NCBI GenBank assembly: GCA_016936335.1
Contig: JAFGXZ010000008.1
Location: forward strand, 1 to 6,439
DNA: 6,439 nucleotides
Reading direction: 5' to 3'
Source: Fidelibacterota bacterium
GTDB taxonomy: Bacteria > Fidelibacterota > UBA2242
The notes under the pieces were generated by a model. The model was not told where the DNA came from. It ran no database searches and was given only the letters and a program-made list of their open reading frames with translations. This document shows, piece after piece, positions 5,856-6,439 of this stretch (within the stretch, counting starts at the first letter, position 1; every line of letters begins with the position of its first letter). The translations under genes and the position numbers were made by a program.

Positions 5856-6439
5856 TTATTGAATCGTAAAATAGGCCCAGTTTGAAATCGATCCGCTGAT
5901 ATCAATATTGGTATAGGGATCGACAAATGCAATCGATCTGATACACCAGCGATATGTTTGCCCGGTTATCAAATTAGCGGATTCCGATGACCCATCGAAA
6001 TTAAATGATATCGACTGTGAAAAATCTCCGTAATTTGGCTTAGAGAAGCGAGAAATCCAAATATCATCTCGCGGTGAGAAAGTCTGGAGATAGATGATAT
6101 ATTCCGATGCAGCACTGGAATAATCATACCATCCAAAAACTGCCGGTTGGGTATTCAGGGTTCCGCTTGGATTCAGCGGTTCAACTTTATTGATTATCGA
6201 ATACTGTATTGTGTCAGACGGATTACTTTTATTGCCAGCCTGATCGTAGGCTTTCAGATAATAGTAATAATTGACGTTGAATTTTACCGAATCATCAACG
6301 AAAAATGTATCTGCGCCACTCAAAGAAAAGGCATTGATATCCACGGCTAATATATATTTATTATCAATAGTTGCCTCAGCCTTGTAAAGTTTATACCCCG
6401 ATATGTCATCCTCAAGGTTCGGATGCCATTCCAGTATAA
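5856..6439 (-). CDS. Fibronectin type III-like extracellular protein, C-terminal fragment (N-terminus beyond right edge)
   Basis: The open frame enters from the right edge and ends at the TAA at 5858-5856, giving 193 visible residues. A GTG at 6344 is not the start, since the frame stays open through it with good domain sequence. Visible residues 1-81 are an FN3 domain: LEWHPNLEDDISGYKLYKA at 2-20 and YYYYLKAYDQAGNKSNPSDT at 57-76. Residues about 86-193 look like a second beta-sandwich, with FGWYDYSSAASEYIIYLQT at 101-119, LITGQTYRWCIRSI at 156-169 and the final SNWAYFTIQ. Such domains mediate binding or act as spacers in secreted and surface proteins. The protein ends at the domain boundary, with no LPXTG, no membrane helix and no recognisable type IX secretion tail. 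The signal peptide and any catalytic domain would be outside the window. The SLBB gene follows after 11 bases, which suggests a shared envelope role. The specific function is unknown. Confidence 0.85.
   Translation of the reverse strand, partial: ILEWHPNLEDDISGYKLYKAEATIDNKYILAVDINAFSLSGADTFFVDDSVKFNVNYYYYLKAYDQAGNKSNPSDTIQYSIINKVEPLNPSGTLNTQPAVFGWYDYSSAASEYIIYLQTFSPRDDIWISRFSKPNYGDFSQSISFNFDGSSESANLITGQTYRWCIRSIAFVDPYTNIDISGSISNWAYFTIQ

Larger units (their letters stand above)
1..6439 (-). other. Probable polycistronic unit of six co-directional genes
   Basis: All six genes share one strand. Gaps in transcription order are 11, 42, 14, 13 and 14 bases, then an 8-base overlap. None holds a hairpin followed by a T-run in the direction of transcription. 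The only gap large enough for a promoter or operator is the 42 bases before the regulator gene. The unit may therefore be one operon, or two with a break at 5290-5331. Both ends lie outside the window. Confidence 0.6.

Overview
All six genes I can support lie on the minus strand, so transcription runs from high to low coordinates. They are packed with gaps of 11 to 42 bases or an overlap of 8 bases. No stretch over 300 bases lacks a gene, and I found no tRNA, rRNA, CRISPR array, insertion sequence or convincing terminator. In transcription order they are: the C-terminal end of a fibronectin-III-like extracellular protein (runs off the right edge), a small exported SLBB-domain protein, an Lrp/AsnC-family regulator, prfB (release factor 2, needing a programmed +1 frameshift), lysS (class II lysyl-tRNA synthetase, TTG start), and two tandem LolC/LolE-family permeases, the second running off the left edge.

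The organism is probably a Gram-negative (diderm) bacterium. Supporting signs are a LolC/E-type lipoprotein-release permease pair and an exported SLBB protein of the polysaccharide-export type. Base composition looks moderately AT-rich. Shine-Dalgarno sequences (AAGGAG, AGGAG) precede several genes. The mix of FN3 surface protein, SLBB protein and a prfB-lysS-lolC/E run would fit the FCB group or a relative, but this is an impression, not a demonstrated assignment.

The right part (5332-6439) encodes cell-envelope or extracellular proteins. The middle (2196-5289) holds a transcription regulator and two core translation genes. The left part (1-2181) encodes inner-membrane permeases that would sort lipoproteins to the outer membrane with an ATPase (LolD) not seen here. 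Tight spacing suggests one polycistronic unit, perhaps with an internal promoter or operator in the 42-base gap before the regulator, where a 13-base palindrome sits.

Most of the window is well-understood housekeeping content. I see no clear sign of an undescribed system. The points most worth a second look are the intact RF2 recoding site with a nearby A9 run, the regulator with its palindrome and altered effector-region motif upstream of translation genes, and the stand-alone SLBB protein with a C-terminal hydrophobic helix.
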